Shown in pieces: positions 33,901 to 47,189 of a stretch of 64,000 nucleotides of DNA. Each line of letters opens with the position of its first letter. Position 1 is the stretch's first letter. This DNA comes from Hirudo medicinalis (taxonomy: Eukaryota > Annelida > Clitellata > Hirudinida > Hirudinidae): assembly GCA_011800805.1 (NCBI GenBank), contig MPNW01000150.1:221775-285774 (forward strand). The letters run 5' to 3'. Both the position numbers and the translations under genes were made by a program. A model generated the notes under the pieces. The model made no database searches and was not told where the DNA came from. It saw only the letters and a list, made by a program, of their open reading frames with translations.

Positions 33901-36900
33901 CTCCCTGTGCAAACCAATCTATCATGAGCTGCAAGCCAAGGCACTCAATGAGGTGGCAAAAAGTGGGTCACATGCTGGAAAAGTAAGTCTTCATAGAACA
34001 ACACAACCATCTTGGATTCATCATTATGTAGCTTATTAATTCATGATCCCAACTTCATATTCACAGCTCTCCCAATTTTTCAAGATTCTTTCTGACAGGT
34101 CAATAAATTTGAGTATTTTTATGATTTTATCTATATTCCTGTTATCCTTTTGACTTGATGCAGGTAACATCAAGGGTACCTTCTAACAGTTAAACTCATC
34201 CTCTAATCTCAAACCAAAAAAATTACAAAATCTATACTAAGCATGCAATGGCATCATTTAAGATATATTATCTGCTTAAAATCATAATTGTAAAGTGTTC
34301 AGATAAAAAAAAAGAAAAACAAACAATATTTAAACATTAAGATATAACTACTGGAAGACACATAAGAAAGATTTTCACAGCAAGGGCCGACAACTAAAAA
34401 TGCTGAAACTAATGATGTAATTCCAACTGACATCAGAGAATTTAAAATATCTCTGAATTTTAGAGTTTATGAGTTTCCTAAGACAACTTGAAACCTTTTA
34501 AAACAGTGCTAATTTCAAATAAATGGGAAGTTGGAAATGTATCTTCTCTGCTTAAAGGTCTTCCATTCTATTAAGGATTGAGTTTCATAAAGAAAATCAA
34601 TTTAATTTTGTCCAAATCAAAATATAAGTAATTATTTAACATTTATGAAACTTTCAAATTTAAATGTCTTTTTCTAAAAAGGCAATTGCTAAATAAGGCC
34701 TTCAACTTTATTACATCATGTAGCTGACAATTACATAATATACGAGAAGTTAACTAATGCATCAAAATTAGTCAAGTGATTATTGGATGAAAATCTCATC
34801 AGTAAGAGAATTACACATTCAAATTAATAATTACACATTCAAAGTAATAAATTGTATCCTCATTTCTCACTCACAAGTCATTAAATGATGATTTGTGGTC
34901 CAAAATAAAATTTCATATTTTCAATTAGAATTTTTAAGAAAGCCTAAATATATTCATGAAAACACAACTTTTACATATCTAACACATCTAAAGAGTTTAA
35001 ATAATCCTAAACTCTCCCAACATTCTGATCAAATCAATGTTTCGTTCCGTGTTTCTTTGCGTGGACTACCCAACATCTAAAATCTCGTTATGTTTGTTTA
35101 CAGTTTGGAGCTTCTGAAAATAGCCAATTTAAGGAACCCTAAGAAAAGTTCTCTTCAAATTCAAAATATGAACATATTGTCCTTGCAGTTGTTCCTCACC
35201 CAAAACCATCAATGACCATACTTTTACACACTCGCCCGGCACGAGGCGCGAGCAGTCTAAATTTGCTCCCCCACAACTCAAGATTGGGTCACTCAATTCG
35301 AGCTCCACTGCCAACAAATCTGCCCTTCTTCACAACATCTTGCAAGAAAATCATCTTGACATTCTTGCAATTACTGAAACCTAGATCCCCTCAGATGTAC
35401 CCCTGGTGATCAAAGCTGATTTAGTTCCTCCAGGCTACAACGTGATTCACCAGCATCACGGACTCTCCATTGAGGGATAAGGTGGCACATGGACATGGTC
35501 TATCTTACTCTCTGTTGTCTATCGCCCTCCATCATCTTCAAAATCTTGTTTCATCTCTGAACCTGAAACTCTGATAGACCAATTAAACAAGCAACCTCTC
35601 CCCTTCTTACTTTGTGGTGATTTCATCTACTCATACCTCAACTGGACGATGAACTATACCTCCAACTCAGTGAGCACAGACTCATTCAGCACATCACCTT
35701 CCCACTCATAATCCTGGCCAAACACTTGATCTTGCCATCACTCCCTCCAACCAAACCATTTCTGTCAAAGTCTTCGGAAAAAAAACGTCACATTCTTGGA
35801 TCATCTTCTCTTACAGTTCATCACCTCCCATGTTAGACCTCCCTGGTCAGTCAAGAAGCATGTTTATCGACCACTGAAAAAAGTAAACTGGGTCAGCTTT
35901 TCCAATGATCTTGAAACAGCATCAGCAACCCTACTGGCTGCTGAAACAGACATTGAGACTTACTCCTCATTACTTGATCACACCCCCTAGATCTCTTAAG
36001 ATAAGATTAAGTGGGTCAGTCCAGAATTGGCTATCTGACAGTGCCAGGAGGTCTTATCGCCAACTAGAGAGAATACCAATGCACCAAATTGGCAACCACC
36101 AAGCAAGAACTTAAACTCGCCAAGAGCTGTTCAACAAAATCGTGCTTCAATCACATGCCGATCACCTGAAGAGTGAGCTGTTCAACAGTTGAGCTAATCC
36201 ACGACTCCTCTGGCATAACTTTGACAATATATTGCATTTAAACACATCACGCAACTACTCTCCGGATGAATGTCAGCAGATGTCTCCCCAGTTTGGAATG
36301 TTCTTCAAGGAAAAAATTTGCGCTTCTATTTCATTCACCCTCTCCAAGGCTGATTTGCTCCCTCCGAACCTTGCCTCCATAATGGCCCAGCAATGAGCAC
36401 ATTCAGCCCTGTAACATCCAATGAAGTGAGGAAACTGATCTCCCCATTACCTAACAGGTCCTCCCCACTCGACATAACACCTATGTCAGTCATTAAGCGT
36501 TTCTCCTTCATCTTCTCTCTCGTAATAGCCAAACTTGTCAATCTTTCATTCAACAACTGCATATTCCCTAGGACCCACAAGATAGCACAGGTGCTGCCAC
36601 TCTTAAAAAATACCTTGACCCACTGAATCCAGCTAGCTACAGGCCTATCTCTAGTCTCACTATCTTCTCCAAAATAATCGACCGCTTTGCTTTGCGCATT
36701 TGTCCTCATCTCTTACAAATAATAACTACTCCAGCTATCAATCAGCTTATAGCTGTGGCCATTCCACAGAGACAGCCCCTCTCCATACCATAAACGGCAT
36801 CACCTCCGCCAGCAAGAATGGATGCAAAATGCTGGTCACTCTTGACTTATCAACAGCCTTCGACACCATTGACCATGGCATCCTCCTCATGTGCCTTGAT

Positions 36901-39145
36901 GACAAATTTGCCATCAGAGACTCAGCACTTTCATGGCTGGAATCATACCTCAGCAGCAGGAAAAAGTTTATCAAACTAGGTGAGAGTTCAACTGACCTCT
37001 TCTCACTGGACGTTGGAGTCCCCCAAGGGTCTGCTCTTGGACCCATTCTTTTCACGACTTATGCATCCCCAATTGGTGACTTGATTTCTGACTTTAGGTA
37101 GTTACCATCTGCTTGCAGATGACAACAGCATTCATGTCTCCTTCATCAACATGATGGCCGACCAACAAAAGGCTGATGAATGCATCCAGAAAATTCAGCA
37201 GTAGCATCTGTTAAACCAGTTGCAGGTGAATCCTTCTAAGTTTGAGGGTATGATGTTGGGCATCTGCCAGTCCTTCCAAAAACTAGGCCTAATTTCTGTC
37301 AGCCTCTCTGACACAAGCATACCACCAACTGGGCATATAAAACTCCTTGGTGTCATTCTCGAGAGCACCCTCTCCCTAGACAAGCACGTCGCGACAGTAG
37401 TTCGGTCATGCAATTACCAACCGTGGTCCTTACATCGCATCAGGCATCTCCTTACAGTTCATGTGACTGTGGCTCTCTGTCGTTGTCTCATTTTGTCTCA
37501 TTTTTGCTTCATCAGCTATCGTCTAGCGATCAGCCGATGCAATGAAATCATTCCATTGGCTTCCAGTTCCTGAAAGAATAAAATTCAAAACAGCCTCACT
37601 GGCACACAAGGCTCTGATGACGGGAACACCTAGCCAACACTCTATCCCCACACTCACCTGCGAGGAGTCTGAGATCGGAGTCAATAATAGAAATAACCCC
37701 TGTTTCAAAACATTTAAGAGATAATGTTGCAATAAACATTTTATAAATAAATTATACAAATATGAATAAATTAAACCAGCTAAAATTAAAACAGTAAACA
37801 AAATAAAATTTAAGTAAAAGCACTGCGTTATTCATGGCTGGATGAATCACTAATGTCTACAAAACCTAACCTCTAAAAATAGTAATGGGAGTTACAGAAC
37901 AGCATAAATGTCATACACAAAATGAAATCATAAAACAGGATTTTAGCATTCACAACTTGCTATTAATCTATTTTTTTTAGAAACTGCGTTCATTCAAAAT
38001 TTGAGGTCACAAGAATATTTTAAAGTGCAATAAAATTCGGAAAATATCAGAATCTCAAAAATCTCTCAAAAGAAGGAAGATAATTGAGTTAAAATAGACA
38101 TACATAATTCTATTTTGCAAGCCCCTTGCATTCACATCAATTTATGATCTATAAAACCAAGAAAGATGCAATCATCAGATATTTAGATTCTCAGAATCAT
38201 TAGAGATGTTGAAATCTTACACCCATGAAGTAATAATTTATACAGTCAATCTTGTTCTAATCATCTGATAATGCCAATAATGCTCTCCCAACCCAGGTCA
38301 ACAATCTTCTTCCTTACTCCAAGTTTACCATGTCTATCTATGACTTCAATATTTTCCCTTCCCTCCCTTCCTATCGTAAAACTTGGGGAAGTTTTTAGTG
38401 TTATGAGGTAACATTATTTATTGTAATGAGTAATGCATTGGCTTGCATTAGAACATAAGAGCACAAATAATTTTACATCACATAATACTCTGCCCTTCTC
38501 AACAGATGTTTGGTTGAATATTACTAGCAAATATGACCCAATTGTTAATTGAAAAATAGTAACTTTAAAACATAAAACACTTTTTGCTAATATTAAACTT
38601 TTGAGTTTTTTAAAAAGTGATGCTAAAAATGTTCAGTGTTTACTAGTGAATGAAGCTAAAATGGCCCCAATAAATGATAACAATCAATAATGCTTTTACG
38701 GGTGTCATTAAGTCTCCCAATCTCAACTGCTCTGTTGCAAATTACAACGAACCTCAAAAATAACCTTGGCAACAGATCTATGGCAAAAGGTGATTATCAA
38801 TTTAAATCTAAAGTTACTTGCTCACCATTGTGTTATTGTAATGATGTGAATTGAAAAGGTCCAAATATACAGCTAAGTATTATTAAAGCTAATGACATGA
38901 AAACACAAAACCTTACCATCTGTAATGTCCAGTGACATGAGACAATGGTTGCAAAGAGAATGCAAACAATTCAAAAACTTTGGCTGTCGACCATGCAAAT
39001 GTTCCTTGCACATCTTACAGACAGACACTCTGTTTAGAAATGGTTCAATGGCCATGATAGCATTGCTGTCGGTATTTCCACAGGCGTCCAACTGTATCTT
39101 CTCATTTGATTCAAAACTGGCCTGTCCGGTAGTTTCTGCCTCCAT
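27439..39145 (-). CDS. TRIM33: TIF1-family TRIM24/TRIM33 homologue
   Basis: Fifteen exons give about 1028 residues in the full TIF1 layout: 38917-39145, 32235-32467, 31877-32092, 31643-31786, 30894-31572, 30386-30552, 29904-30156, 29769-29835, 29521-29611, 29102-29369, 28861-29023, 28656-28776, 28044-28118, 27734-27886 and 27439-27666. A RING starts at residue 43 ([22 protein letters not shown]) and is split by the 6.4 kb first intron. Two B-boxes, a coiled coil, a long Gln/Pro-rich middle with a pure glutamine run, a PHD finger ([20 protein letters not shown]) near 800 and a bromodomain ([21 protein letters not shown]) near 878-955 follow. TIF1 proteins are E3 ligases and chromatin readers that modulate transcription and SMAD signalling. 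The symbol TRIM33 stands for the TRIM24/33/66 group; orthology within it is not resolved. It is divergent from BCL11 across 14 kb. Confidence 0.93.
28301..28470 (+). repeat. Dispersed short repeat, copy 2
   Basis: The partner of 17506-17690, in the same orientation, within the TRIM24/33 intron between the exons at 28656 and 28118. It ends around GCAACGCAACCCGTTC. Short open frames that cross it are not genes. Confidence 0.65.
30900..30965 (-). repeat. CAA/CAG tract coding polyglutamine in the TIF1 gene
   Basis: A mixed CAA and CAG run in exon 5 encodes a stretch of about 18 glutamines broken by a leucine. Length variation is likely. A second shorter tract lies in exon 7 near 29995-30030. Confidence 0.9.
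32468..35169. other. TIF1 intron 1, left part: AT-rich, no gene seen
   Basis: Plain AT-rich intron sequence on the 3' side of the first intron (minus orientation). I see no exon with acceptable splice signals, no transposon ORF and no notable tandem repeat. Confidence 0.5.
35170..37725 (+). mobile_element. CR1/L2-clade LINE relic (endonuclease and RT)
   Basis: A decayed non-LTR retrotransposon on plus, antisense to the host gene, reads in order. It has endonuclease pieces ([14 protein letters not shown] region, [23 protein letters not shown]) and an RT N-terminus ([20 protein letters not shown]). The RT core is [47 protein letters not shown] and [12 protein letters not shown], the last being the catalytic box with L for the usual Y. 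The C-terminal [17 protein letters not shown] and HKALM follow. Several stops and frame shifts make it inactive. It belongs to the CR1/L2 group and is a different family from the copies at 5384 and 11500. Confidence 0.88.
37726..38916. other. TIF1 intron 1, right part
   Basis: AT-rich intron between the LINE relic and the first coding exon. Nothing recognisable is seen. Confidence 0.5.
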
Positions 39146-40626
39146 TCTTCTAATTTAAAACGTCAGTGCTATACTCCCAGTTTTCCGATATAAGCCGGTT
39201 CGAGCAAATTAAGACTTCAACATTTAATAAATAATCCACAAGTCCAAAAATTGTAAAATAAAAAATTAGTTAATTGTTAACGTCGCAAAATTGCAATTCA
39301 TTCATGCACTAATCGTCAAATGCACGAGTCTCAATAAACGGCACATAACAACAATAACAATGGCTACCTTATCTGTATCTGACCGCGAACAAAATTTCGG
39401 TCGTCGCGTTACTTATTTGTAAATAGGTGCATGTATCCGCAGTTTCTTATAATTCGAGTTCTTGGTCAGAATGATGTCAATGGTTATCATCAAACCAACA
39501 AGATTTAATATTAGAATTAAGTCTGCATGGATTGCCACGTTCAAAACAAATCAATAGCGTCAATAAAATTGCTGCAAATCCCAACAATGTGAATCGTATT
39601 GAAATTTTAGACAAGTTCACGTTAGGATGGGGCTAATTTTTTTTTATATATTATAAGCAACTTCTGGGGAAGTTTTCACATATTCGGAGGAAATGCTGGA
39701 TTACAGATGAAGATGCTTTTAATTTTCAAGATATCAACAAAATAATCTTGATAACTTTAATTTATTTCTAAATGTTAACGTATTTATTAAATAATATAAT
39801 ATAATTTATTCATTATAATATTCAAGCATCTTACGGATTTTTTTTTACCAATGAGTTGATGTCGATCTCAAAATTTGTAACCGAGAGTAGATGGAATGTT
39901 TGCAATTAATGAAAAGAATATTGAGGCAAACTATTCAGACCATAAAAAATTCCCCTAGAAACGGAGAAAATTAGGCTTGCAAAAGAATTCAATGACTAAA
40001 ATCTGTTCGCAGAGGAAGTGAAAGCACGCATAGGCTGAGCTCTATGTAATTTTCAGAGGATTCAACGATTGTAATTCTAACAACAGCAATAGTAATTTGT
40101 TTCTCATACATTAGCAATGATTTGCATCAGTGATTTTCATCAATTTTTGATTGCCTTTCAAATAAATTTCCGCAAATATTTTTCAAGTCGATAATGGACT
40201 AATATCAGTTGCTTTAATTGGATAATCCCTAACCATACCTGCACCACTAGTTGTTAAATTTCGTTTCCTGCACTTCATCCTAATATGCATTTAGTTTGAT
40301 TTGATTTGGATAAATTTTATTTTACGAGCTTTACAACAGCGATCAAAAATTAAAACGCATAGATAATTCAAACTTTAAAAATAAAATGATGATGTCCAAA
40401 GGACACCGCTAGGAGTGCCACCTATATAAAAAATTCAATTGAAAGAAAAACAAATGACAAGCAAAACCAAGAAGAGAGTATGTGCTAGCTGGAAAGAATA
40501 AATTTCAGATATTTAAAGGTTTAAACGAAGAATAAGTAGGATTTGCAGAATGACTTGAATATTGATATTGATGCCAGGGACGTCATTTCAGCTTTTTCCA
40601 TGGTGTACAAACCCTTGCACAACTTG

Positions 40627-40722
40627 AGATAATGATAACGATACAGAGTTTGATTAGAGTGGTGTACGTTCAACAGAACTTCAAGACCAATGTAGAGGGA
40701 AGCTTTCTCTGAAGAGAAAGGT
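40627..40722 (-). repeat. Dispersed repeat, partner of 6022-6125
   Basis: Read on minus this matches plus-strand 6022-6125: CTCTTCAGAGAAAGCT, then CCCTCTA, then GGTCTTGAAGTT, then CCACTCTAA and CAAACTCTG. I judge identity near three quarters by eye. The family is unknown. Confidence 0.6.
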
Positions 40723-41442
40723 TTTGAGATGACCTTTTTTGCTTCTAGCCCCCCAAATGACTTCCCCGATTGATGCAGATGAGATTATTTCTTTAGGTTT
40801 GGATAAATATACAGGTTAAGCAATTGACATTTTTTAGATAATTAGCAATACATATTTTAGGCATATTTTGCTGGAAAACATTGAAAGATGAAAACCAAAG
40901 TAAACCTCTGGCGAATGATAAATCTTCAGGCCGCGAACATTACGAAAACATTCTTAACTAATTCTACTTTAAAAATTTTTCTTTGTCAAAGTATTAGCAA
41001 CAATTCATATTATTATATTTTGTCATTAAACGTTAGTGGCGTCGATAACTTAGCAACAAGTGATTTCGTGAAATCATTATCAATTTCATTAAAAATAGAA
41101 ACGGACGGCTTAATAGCAATTTAGATTATTTTTATGAAATGTTGCAATTATTACTTACTAAATTAAAATTCATACTGATTGAATAAATGCTTATCAACAT
41201 ATCAGAATCCTAACAGAACAAAATACACCGCATAAATTCAATACAGGCATCGTTCGATAAAGTCGGTGCTTGTTCAGCCTTATTAATAAATTTATTCAAT
41301 TGGAACATCGGATGGATATAGAATCGCACCATTTGCTTGTTCTAGGAAAACAGTTTCAAGTTAGAGAAAACAATCTGTGATTGCATTCAAATAAGTGTCT
41401 CTCATTTATGGATGTCGTGGGATCATGACGGAGTATCCAAGC

Positions 41443-41455
41443 TGACCCGGGGTCA
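41443..41455. promoter_or_regulatory. 13 bp palindrome TGACCCGGGGTCA
   Basis: Two GGGTCA half-sites in everted orientation with one base between them (TGACCC-G-GGGTCA). This could be a nuclear-receptor site, but no gene context supports it. Confidence 0.25.
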
Positions 41456-42666
41456 AATTTTATAAATTGTCAATGTTAGTACTTTTCATCTGATCCATCA
41501 CTACCATCATCAAATGTTTACCACAATGATGAATTAATTAAAAATACAAAATAAATCACAACTATCAAAAACGTCTACAAGCCCCATATAATAAATTATT
41601 TTGCTACAAATGAGGAAAACTAAAACTGTCAGGTCAATTCAAATGTTCATGTCATATTTCTACTTCAGAGTGTTTTATTGGTCAGCATGCTGCCCAATCG
41701 TTGCTCAGGGCAGTAAGTTGTCGACCAACGGACGTGCGAGATTTGAATGGATTGCTGGAATGCACAGCTCCAAGAAGAATGAGTGAGTGACTAAAGAAAA
41801 AATTACTGTTGGGGTCTTGTATAAATTTCTTGTGCCTCCACTGAACTACTTTTGTTCAACAGTTATCGCTAACAAACTTGCTTTTTGTTGCCTTCTGATG
41901 ACATCACGGTCGAATCGAACATTCAAGAAGAAGCGGCATGACGTAATGTCGATCTGAAAACAGAAGAGGTCTGGTGAGAAACGAGTTCACATTTTTATGC
42001 TCCACATTTCGCATCAAGTTTTGAAAAACGTCGGATCATTAATTTATTATCGGAACTTTATGTCGCCCGTTAATCTTTGGTACGATGGTCGGATTCAACA
42101 ACTTTTTCGGTTGGAAAACATTTTTACTGTGGAAGTTTATTTTTTCTACCTCACTCACTCAAACACAATCACATGTAAAATAAGCGTTTCAGTGCTCATG
42201 AACCCGATTCGAATTTTTGCTGGCACGCGGGGAGGTGTTGCGCCCTGTTTCATCCCATGTTTGGTGAGATAGAGGGTGATGATAGATTTAGTACCATGGC
42301 AGGCTTCCATATGCTGTTCTACCATGTGTATCGTCTGATGTATTGCTCTAGATGCTCCCCTAACGCAGTACCACTATTAGCTTTTTTTTAGTTTGATTGA
42401 TATTGGAGTTTTTAATAGCATTTAATACTTTGTAATAAGACTACTCAATAAACATTACACGTTTTAAGTAAATGGAATTAAATAGTGCTTTAAAATGAAA
42501 TTAACCTTGAAAGTCAATCTAAAAAGTTGAACAATATACGCTTTAAAAGTTAAAACAAAAGGAACGGGGTCAATAAAGAAGAATAGATTCTTCTAGGCAC
42601 TAACGGCCCATAAACAGATTATCTGGATAATTGATCGGTTCAACACCTTCCAGCGTCTGCTCGGAG

Positions 42667-42673
42667 TATAAAA
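42667..42673 (+). promoter_or_regulatory. Candidate TATA box with a downstream non-coding exon
   Basis: TATAAAA lies in a GC-richer stretch. About 30 bp downstream sequence suitable for a start site follows, and 42850 is followed by a splice-donor-like GTGAAAT after ATGAAACAG. If spliced to the BCL11 acceptor at 53178, the Met-Lys-Gln would stay in frame. This is speculative. Confidence 0.25.
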
Positions 42674-45327
42674 CTTCATTCCATCTCCTGGCGCGGAGTT
42701 TATTCTGGGAGTTCGTGAGAGTGACTGCTGAGTTTGGCTAAATTTAACTCCTTAGACTTTAGCTCTTTCTTTGTACGTTTCGAGTTACAGTTTGCATCAA
42801 TTTGTCGCGGTTATGACGTGGTCTCACTTTATTACGGATCTATGAAACAGGTGAAATATTTGTTTTCTACTAATAGTCGAATTAAATAAACTATACAGAT
42901 AATTGAAGCAATCATTAAGTACTTGCAAGTTAATTGAAATCGAAATAGCTCTTAAATATGCCGGAAAGATCTCTAGATATTTTCTCCGAAAGCATAATCT
43001 GCCTCGTTATTAGGGTTGAAAGAACCGTGTAATTTGATAAACAGTTACATAATAATTTGCTTGAAGTTCTGTTTACTTAAACCAATAAAGCTAGTCTACC
43101 ACCCAAGCTTTAATGTACTTGTGATTAAAGTAATTTTGATAACTTATTAACATTCAAATATCTGTCATAAAATTATTTTAAAGTAATAAATGAAAATTTT
43201 GCGAAATGAAAAACTTTGAAAAGCATTTGCGAAGCATGACGATGTGCCTCGGAGGTGATGAAGAGATTTGAAATTGAACAGAGGCAGGTTAAATGTTCTT
43301 CCACCAGACACTGACAAGATGTCGCTTCATGACTCGAGTATTTGCACTTTGATGCCAGGAATAAGATGGATTTTATTTCACGTGTCGAAATGAATACTCA
43401 GAACTTATTTAAGCGTTGGTAGAACAAAAATCCACAATTTATTTTTAGCTCCCATTCCTCCATTCATCCACTAATCCATGCTTCAATCAAACCTAGCCAA
43501 GCAGACACTTATGGGGACAGGTAGACGAAGGGAGTGGGCGCACCTCTGACACGGCAAATATACAGTAAGGATTTCACCGAGTGTAGCTTTGACATCCCCG
43601 GACCCTTGCATACCTGCCTATGTCACGAGCCAATCGCGGTATGGCTTCTGCATTCGAATGTATTCTCCATTAACGGGAGGGATAATTAGCTGAACCCCAG
43701 CATTTGTTCGGCATGGCAGAGGGCAACAGAAATAAGTAGATGAACCAGGCATATAGAAAGATTTCGCCTTCAGCAATTCAACTGTCGTGCTCCTCAAATA
43801 TTTGAGAACGCCGCTCTCCTGTCCCATCTCCAAAGTTATTCGTCACTCCCTCCAGCAACTTGTCCTTTGTTTTGATTTATTTTCCGCTCAGATTTTATTT
43901 ACCGAAAATATGAACCTAATGTTGCTGGAATGTTCGCCTCTTGGTTTCACATATCGAAACCGAGGTTCGTCCGTCCATCGATTAAAATCCCTTCAAAGAA
44001 ACTTATGAAATGAATTATTTTCGACATTTCGCACAATCTCGATCCTCCGCTCCGTATTCTAAACCTCTTCTGTAAATGTCGTCCTTTGAAGACCGATTCG
44101 TCTGCTGATGCATGGGTGCGTTCTGTTTACACAACTTAATAATTATAAGCATTCTTGAATATTCTGTCACATACTTTCAATGTCTTAATTAAAAGTAAAT
44201 AAATTGACACCGTCAATTTAAAAATATAATTGTCGAAGGAAGATAAATTTGCTCGTTGATTTGGCTCAGCTTTGTACGAATATACGATCTGGGAGCGCGT
44301 GATGTTCAGAATGATCGACACAAAACATTTGGCGAGCAAATAAGATTAACTTTCACGGCTGACGACATCTTAGGACTTCTTAATGACAAATTTATTGTTC
44401 AGCACAAGTGTATTGTCCTCATGTGTTGAAATTTATCGATTTTCTGCCGCATTGGAAGACATAAATTTTCCATTTCATATTCATTTCTTCGGACGGCCTC
44501 GACCTCCGATGAATCTCTTGTCAACGGGAGACAAATAATCCACGAGATTTTTAAACACATGGAGATAGAAAGACCAATAGCCGTCAGTTATAGCTGCTAT
44601 TCTTTTTCTTCTTTCAATCATTTTGTTTTTGATATTTGAGTTTGATATTTTTCTTTAGAAATCACTTTTGAAACTAGAATGCATTCAATTTGAAATCATT
44701 TTGAATGTTTTAAAATGTCGTTCTACGTAATTGACCTTCTCCAGTTAAAGCTCTCTTGTTCTTCATTGCTTTGCTACACCTAATAACCTCAGCCAGTCAA
44801 AAAATTCATTTCCAGAGATTTTCTTCCTCCTCCGTATTTTCATTTTCCTCACATCTCTTCCATCTTTTTCTTTTTTCAGGCGCCGACTTTGAACTATCCG
44901 CCATTGTTGGAACCGACACAAAACATCATCTTTGTTGTTCTCCGTTTACTCAGGTTACCTGCCCGTAGTTGATCTGAATCGACGCTTGACCTCATTTGTG
45001 AGCAAACTTCACCGCCACAGCAGCACTCGACTTTTTTCCACCAACTTCCGAGGTGATCCATCAACGTTCTAAAAATACTTAATAAATTAATGACAAATTA
45101 ATAACAAATATGATAAATCAATAAATACTTAATGCTGCAGGGATAACTTTTAAATTCTTGATAAATCCCGTTCAGATTTGAGCGGGCAAATATCTGTGGA
45201 AGTGCGAGTGAGATTTGAATAAAAACAAAACTTTATTGCTACGGATAAAAGGTTCCAAATAAAACTTTAAAATAATAAACAAACGTCCTTTTACCAAGCC
45301 AAGCCAAGACAACGGCGACGACGACGG

Positions 45328-45352
45328 TGATGATGATGATGATGATGATGAT
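45328..45352. repeat. (GAT)8 microsatellite
   Basis: A perfect GAT repeat in the interval upstream of BCL11. It encodes spurious poly-Met or Ile frames. Confidence 0.9.
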
Positions 45353-45518
45353 CACGGAGATGTTTATGAGTACATGCGTGAAATATGGCAACTGGATACT
45401 GTTGAAGGTAAGAGACTGCATAGACTCAAACAACTGCTTCGTGAGCGATATTACAAAGAGTTCCACCCTGTACCATCTTAAAGGAATGCATGTCCTTCAA
45501 ATCCCCTGAGAAAATCTT

Positions 45519-45526
45519 TGACGTCA
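45519..45526. promoter_or_regulatory. CRE palindrome TGACGTCA
   Basis: A perfect CREB/ATF site, the first of three in the 14 kb upstream of BCL11. Confidence 0.4.
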
Positions 45527-46768
45527 GACTCGATGTGTCCTTAAGTCGAACCATTAAGAAATTAAGTAACACATTTAAATAATTCGATTTAAAAATCATG
45601 TAATTAGTTTATCGCATTTTAAATCGATTAATTATTATATCCATATTAAGGTAGGTTCTAAATTGTTTTGACATGTGAGGGGTTCAAAAGTTTCAATGTA
45701 TTAATGTAATGTGCTAATTGGATGGATTATTTTATGGATGGGTGTGTCGGTGTAGTTATACTTAACATTAATAATAATTTATTATTATTTATTAATTAAT
45801 TCATTGATTATATTTAATAATATTTTATTAAAATTACAGTATTATTTATTATAATATTGTTGTTATTATTAATAAATAATAAATATAAACATTGTAAATA
45901 TTATAAAAGAAAATATAATATTATAAATAAAAAATTTATGGTAATTATTTATAAATTAAAAATTGTAAAAATTTGCAATTATTACTATTTATAAATTGTC
46001 ACTAAAAACGGCCAATATCAAATACACCATTAAATCCGTACAAGTCACTCACATCATAATTTCTGGCAGAATTATTGATGAATGTTAATAATTAATGAGG
46101 AGACGTTTAATGAGGAAGAAAAGAGGAAACGAGGTTGATATGAGTTCACTGCAGGCAGGCAGTTTTCCATGACCCCAGCACGCCCTCTGGGTCGTGAAGG
46201 GGCATCTTTGATGGGAATTAAGGTTCCCTGGTGGATTCCCCTTTGTACGCCTCTGTGTATGCCTGGTTGTAATTGTGATTTTGCAATTTGTAATTTTTGT
46301 AATTAGGATTTTGTTTGGTCGTAAGTATGGAAATGTATGAAATGTTCACGTAATCAGGGTTTAAGATCATACTGACGTTAATTTAAAAAAAAATAACATT
46401 TTCTTAAATAATTTATTAAAATAAATCAATTTTATTTAATGAACATATTTTATTTCCTCGAGATTGTAGGAATTAATTATTTAAAAAAAACACAAAACGA
46501 CACAAAATGTAAAGCATCACTTGAATTTATAATAATATAACATTATATACAATAATATGACATGAATTTACCACACAACAAATATCGCAAGAAATAGGAG
46601 AGCAGACAAGAAGCGGAACATCTGGGGACACTAAGACAAGGACAGCAAACAGTTACAGAGGACGGAATCCAAGACAGGGTTATCGAGGTTACGAAATAAT
46701 TACAAGAATTGTCGACTCAGAATGTCAGGACCTCGCATATTTGTCGCGTCAAGTGCTCCACGTCATCG

Positions 46769-46776
46769 TGACGTCA
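46769..46776. promoter_or_regulatory. CRE palindrome TGACGTCA
   Basis: A perfect CREB/ATF site in a GC-richer patch (46740-46960), the second of three. Confidence 0.4.
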
Positions 46777-47189
46777 CATCCGCTGGAAGAACAAAAAACT
46801 GACCGGTCGTGATACGAGGTGGAAAATAACGAGCCGCCCTGGAATGTCTGGGGTTGACTGATGGATGGATTGACGGGTGGGTGGAGGAATGAAAGGGTCA
46901 TGGAACTGTGCTCCTTGATTGACAGCTGCTTGACGGAAATCATTGGAATCTGTTTCATCATAAATTCATGACTTTCTTGCTTTTATTATTATATTATTTT
47001 ATTATTACAATAATTGAAACAAAATTAGAGCTATTTAAATGCTACGATAAGCTGTTTAATATTATGTTAATTGACTTCCGTTAAAAATAAATAATTCGTT
47101 ATTTCATGTGATGATTTCATTACATGTTTTAACCAATAATTTACCTTAATAATTGTTGTGTGGAAATCATTTCAAAGAGTGACACGACA

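Larger units (their letters stand above)
39146..42660. other. Gene-poor interval, first part
   Basis: Upstream of the TIF1 gene. It contains an inverted copy of a dispersed repeat (about 40627-40722) and a 13 bp nuclear-receptor-like palindrome at 41443-41455. Short frames at 40888, 41601 and 41997 show no recognisable protein similarity and are treated as chance. Confidence 0.45.
42852..46768. other. Gene-poor interval, middle part
   Basis: No gene is recognised. It holds a (GAT)n run at 45328-45352, one perfect CRE (45519-45526), and very AT-rich ATTATT-type DNA at 45760-46000. Short open frames have no family resemblance. Confidence 0.45.

Noticed and set aside
36335..37055. Minus-strand ORFs of 102-124 codons
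   Set aside because: They are antisense shadows of the LINE reverse transcriptase on the plus strand.
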